This document shows, piece after piece, positions 13,150 through 13,231 of a stretch of DNA of 13,231 bases (the stretch's first letter is position 1; the number at the start of each line of letters is the position of its first letter). Under the pieces are notes generated by a model, which did not search any database, was not told the origin of the DNA, and was given only the letters and a program-made list of their open reading frames with translations. Position numbers and translations under genes: made by a program. The DNA is taken from NCBI GenBank assembly GCA_964431655.1, contig CAYSKJ010000080.1:1-13231 (forward strand). The letters are read 5' to 3'. This stretch comes from CAYMEV01 sp964431655 [NCBI: uncultured bacterium] (GTDB taxonomy: Bacteria; CAYMEV01).

Positions 13150-13180
13150 CATACCTTGGCAATTTATTTTTCCAGGTATG
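13150..13180. repeat. imperfect inverted repeat next to the putative IS end
   Basis: CATACC-T-TGG (13150-13159) pairs with CCA-GGTATG (13172-13180), nine pairs with one bulged T and a 12-nt loop. It lies between the metalloprotease gene and the direct repeats at 13187. It could be an operator, part of a mobile-element end, or chance. Confidence 0.3.
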
Positions 13181-13186
13181 TTGTAC

Positions 13187-13231
13187 CAAAATGATAATGT
13201 CCCCATTGAGCAAAATAGAAATGTCCCCACA
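13187..13231. mobile_element. probable outer end of an insertion sequence (two 19-bp direct repeats), continuing past the window
   Basis: CAAAAT-GAT-AATGTCCCCA (13187-13205) and CAAAAT-AGA-AATGTCCCCA (13211-13229) match at 16 of 19 positions, with all mismatches in the middle three bases, and start exactly 24 bp apart. Repeated short transposase-binding motifs at the termini are known for IS21-like and related elements. The transposase gene would lie to the right of position 13231 and is not visible, so family and even identity as an IS are inferred. Confidence 0.45.

Overview
The window comes from the chromosome of a Gram-negative (two-membrane), probably motile bacterium with a GC content of about 40% by eye. 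A LolA-like carrier and an MCE (MlaD-type) protein imply an outer membrane. CheW and PilZ imply chemotaxis and c-di-GMP signalling. Arginine is written mostly with AGA/AGG and isoleucine often with ATA. Four of the ten genes whose starts are visible use GTG or TTG. The phylum cannot be fixed from this sequence. The gene mix (MXAN_6640-type metalloprotease with DUF5648 repeats, a Lon-like AAA_32 protease, a lipoprotein with Asn before the Cys) would suit a spirochaete or a deltaproteobacterial/myxobacterial relative, but that is inference.

Layout. (1) Positions 1-2518, minus strand: a two-gene operon for the saccharopine route of lysine metabolism. Lysine-ketoglutarate reductase is transcribed first, then saccharopine dehydrogenase, which runs off the left edge. 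(2) Positions 2743-3593, plus strand: a divergent pair, CheW then a PilZ-domain protein. (3) Positions 3731-5562, plus strand: a branched-chain aminotransferase followed closely by a single-MCE-domain protein with a coiled-coil tail. A perfect 15-bp palindrome ends this unit. (4) Positions 5622-8693, minus strand: a LolA-like protein and an 808-residue Lon-like protease, 3 nt apart and so almost certainly one operon. (5) Positions 8881-10504, plus strand: a compact three-gene operon (four-helix membrane protein, FMN split-barrel protein, ClpP/crotonase-fold lipoprotein). A G8/C8 hairpin terminator lies between it and the next, convergent gene. (6) Positions 10648-13041, minus strand: a large secreted metalloprotease-like protein with an HEYTH motif, a CARDB domain and three tandem DUF5648 repeats. 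(7) Positions 13187-13229: two 19-bp direct repeats at exact 24-bp period, which look like the outer end of an insertion sequence continuing beyond the right edge.

Working picture. Lysine + 2-oxoglutarate would give saccharopine and then aminoadipate semialdehyde + glutamate. The aminotransferase exchanges amino groups between branched-chain amino acids and the same 2-oxoglutarate/glutamate pool. The MCE, LolA-like, ClpP-like and metalloprotease products all act at or beyond the inner membrane, so about half the window serves the cell envelope. No gene-free stretch exceeds 300 bases; the longest are 2519-2742, 8694-8880 and 13042-13231. I found no tRNA, rRNA or CRISPR array, and nothing here amounts to an obviously new defence or mobile system. 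The least explained parts are the three-gene cassette at 8881-10504 and the solitary MCE protein.
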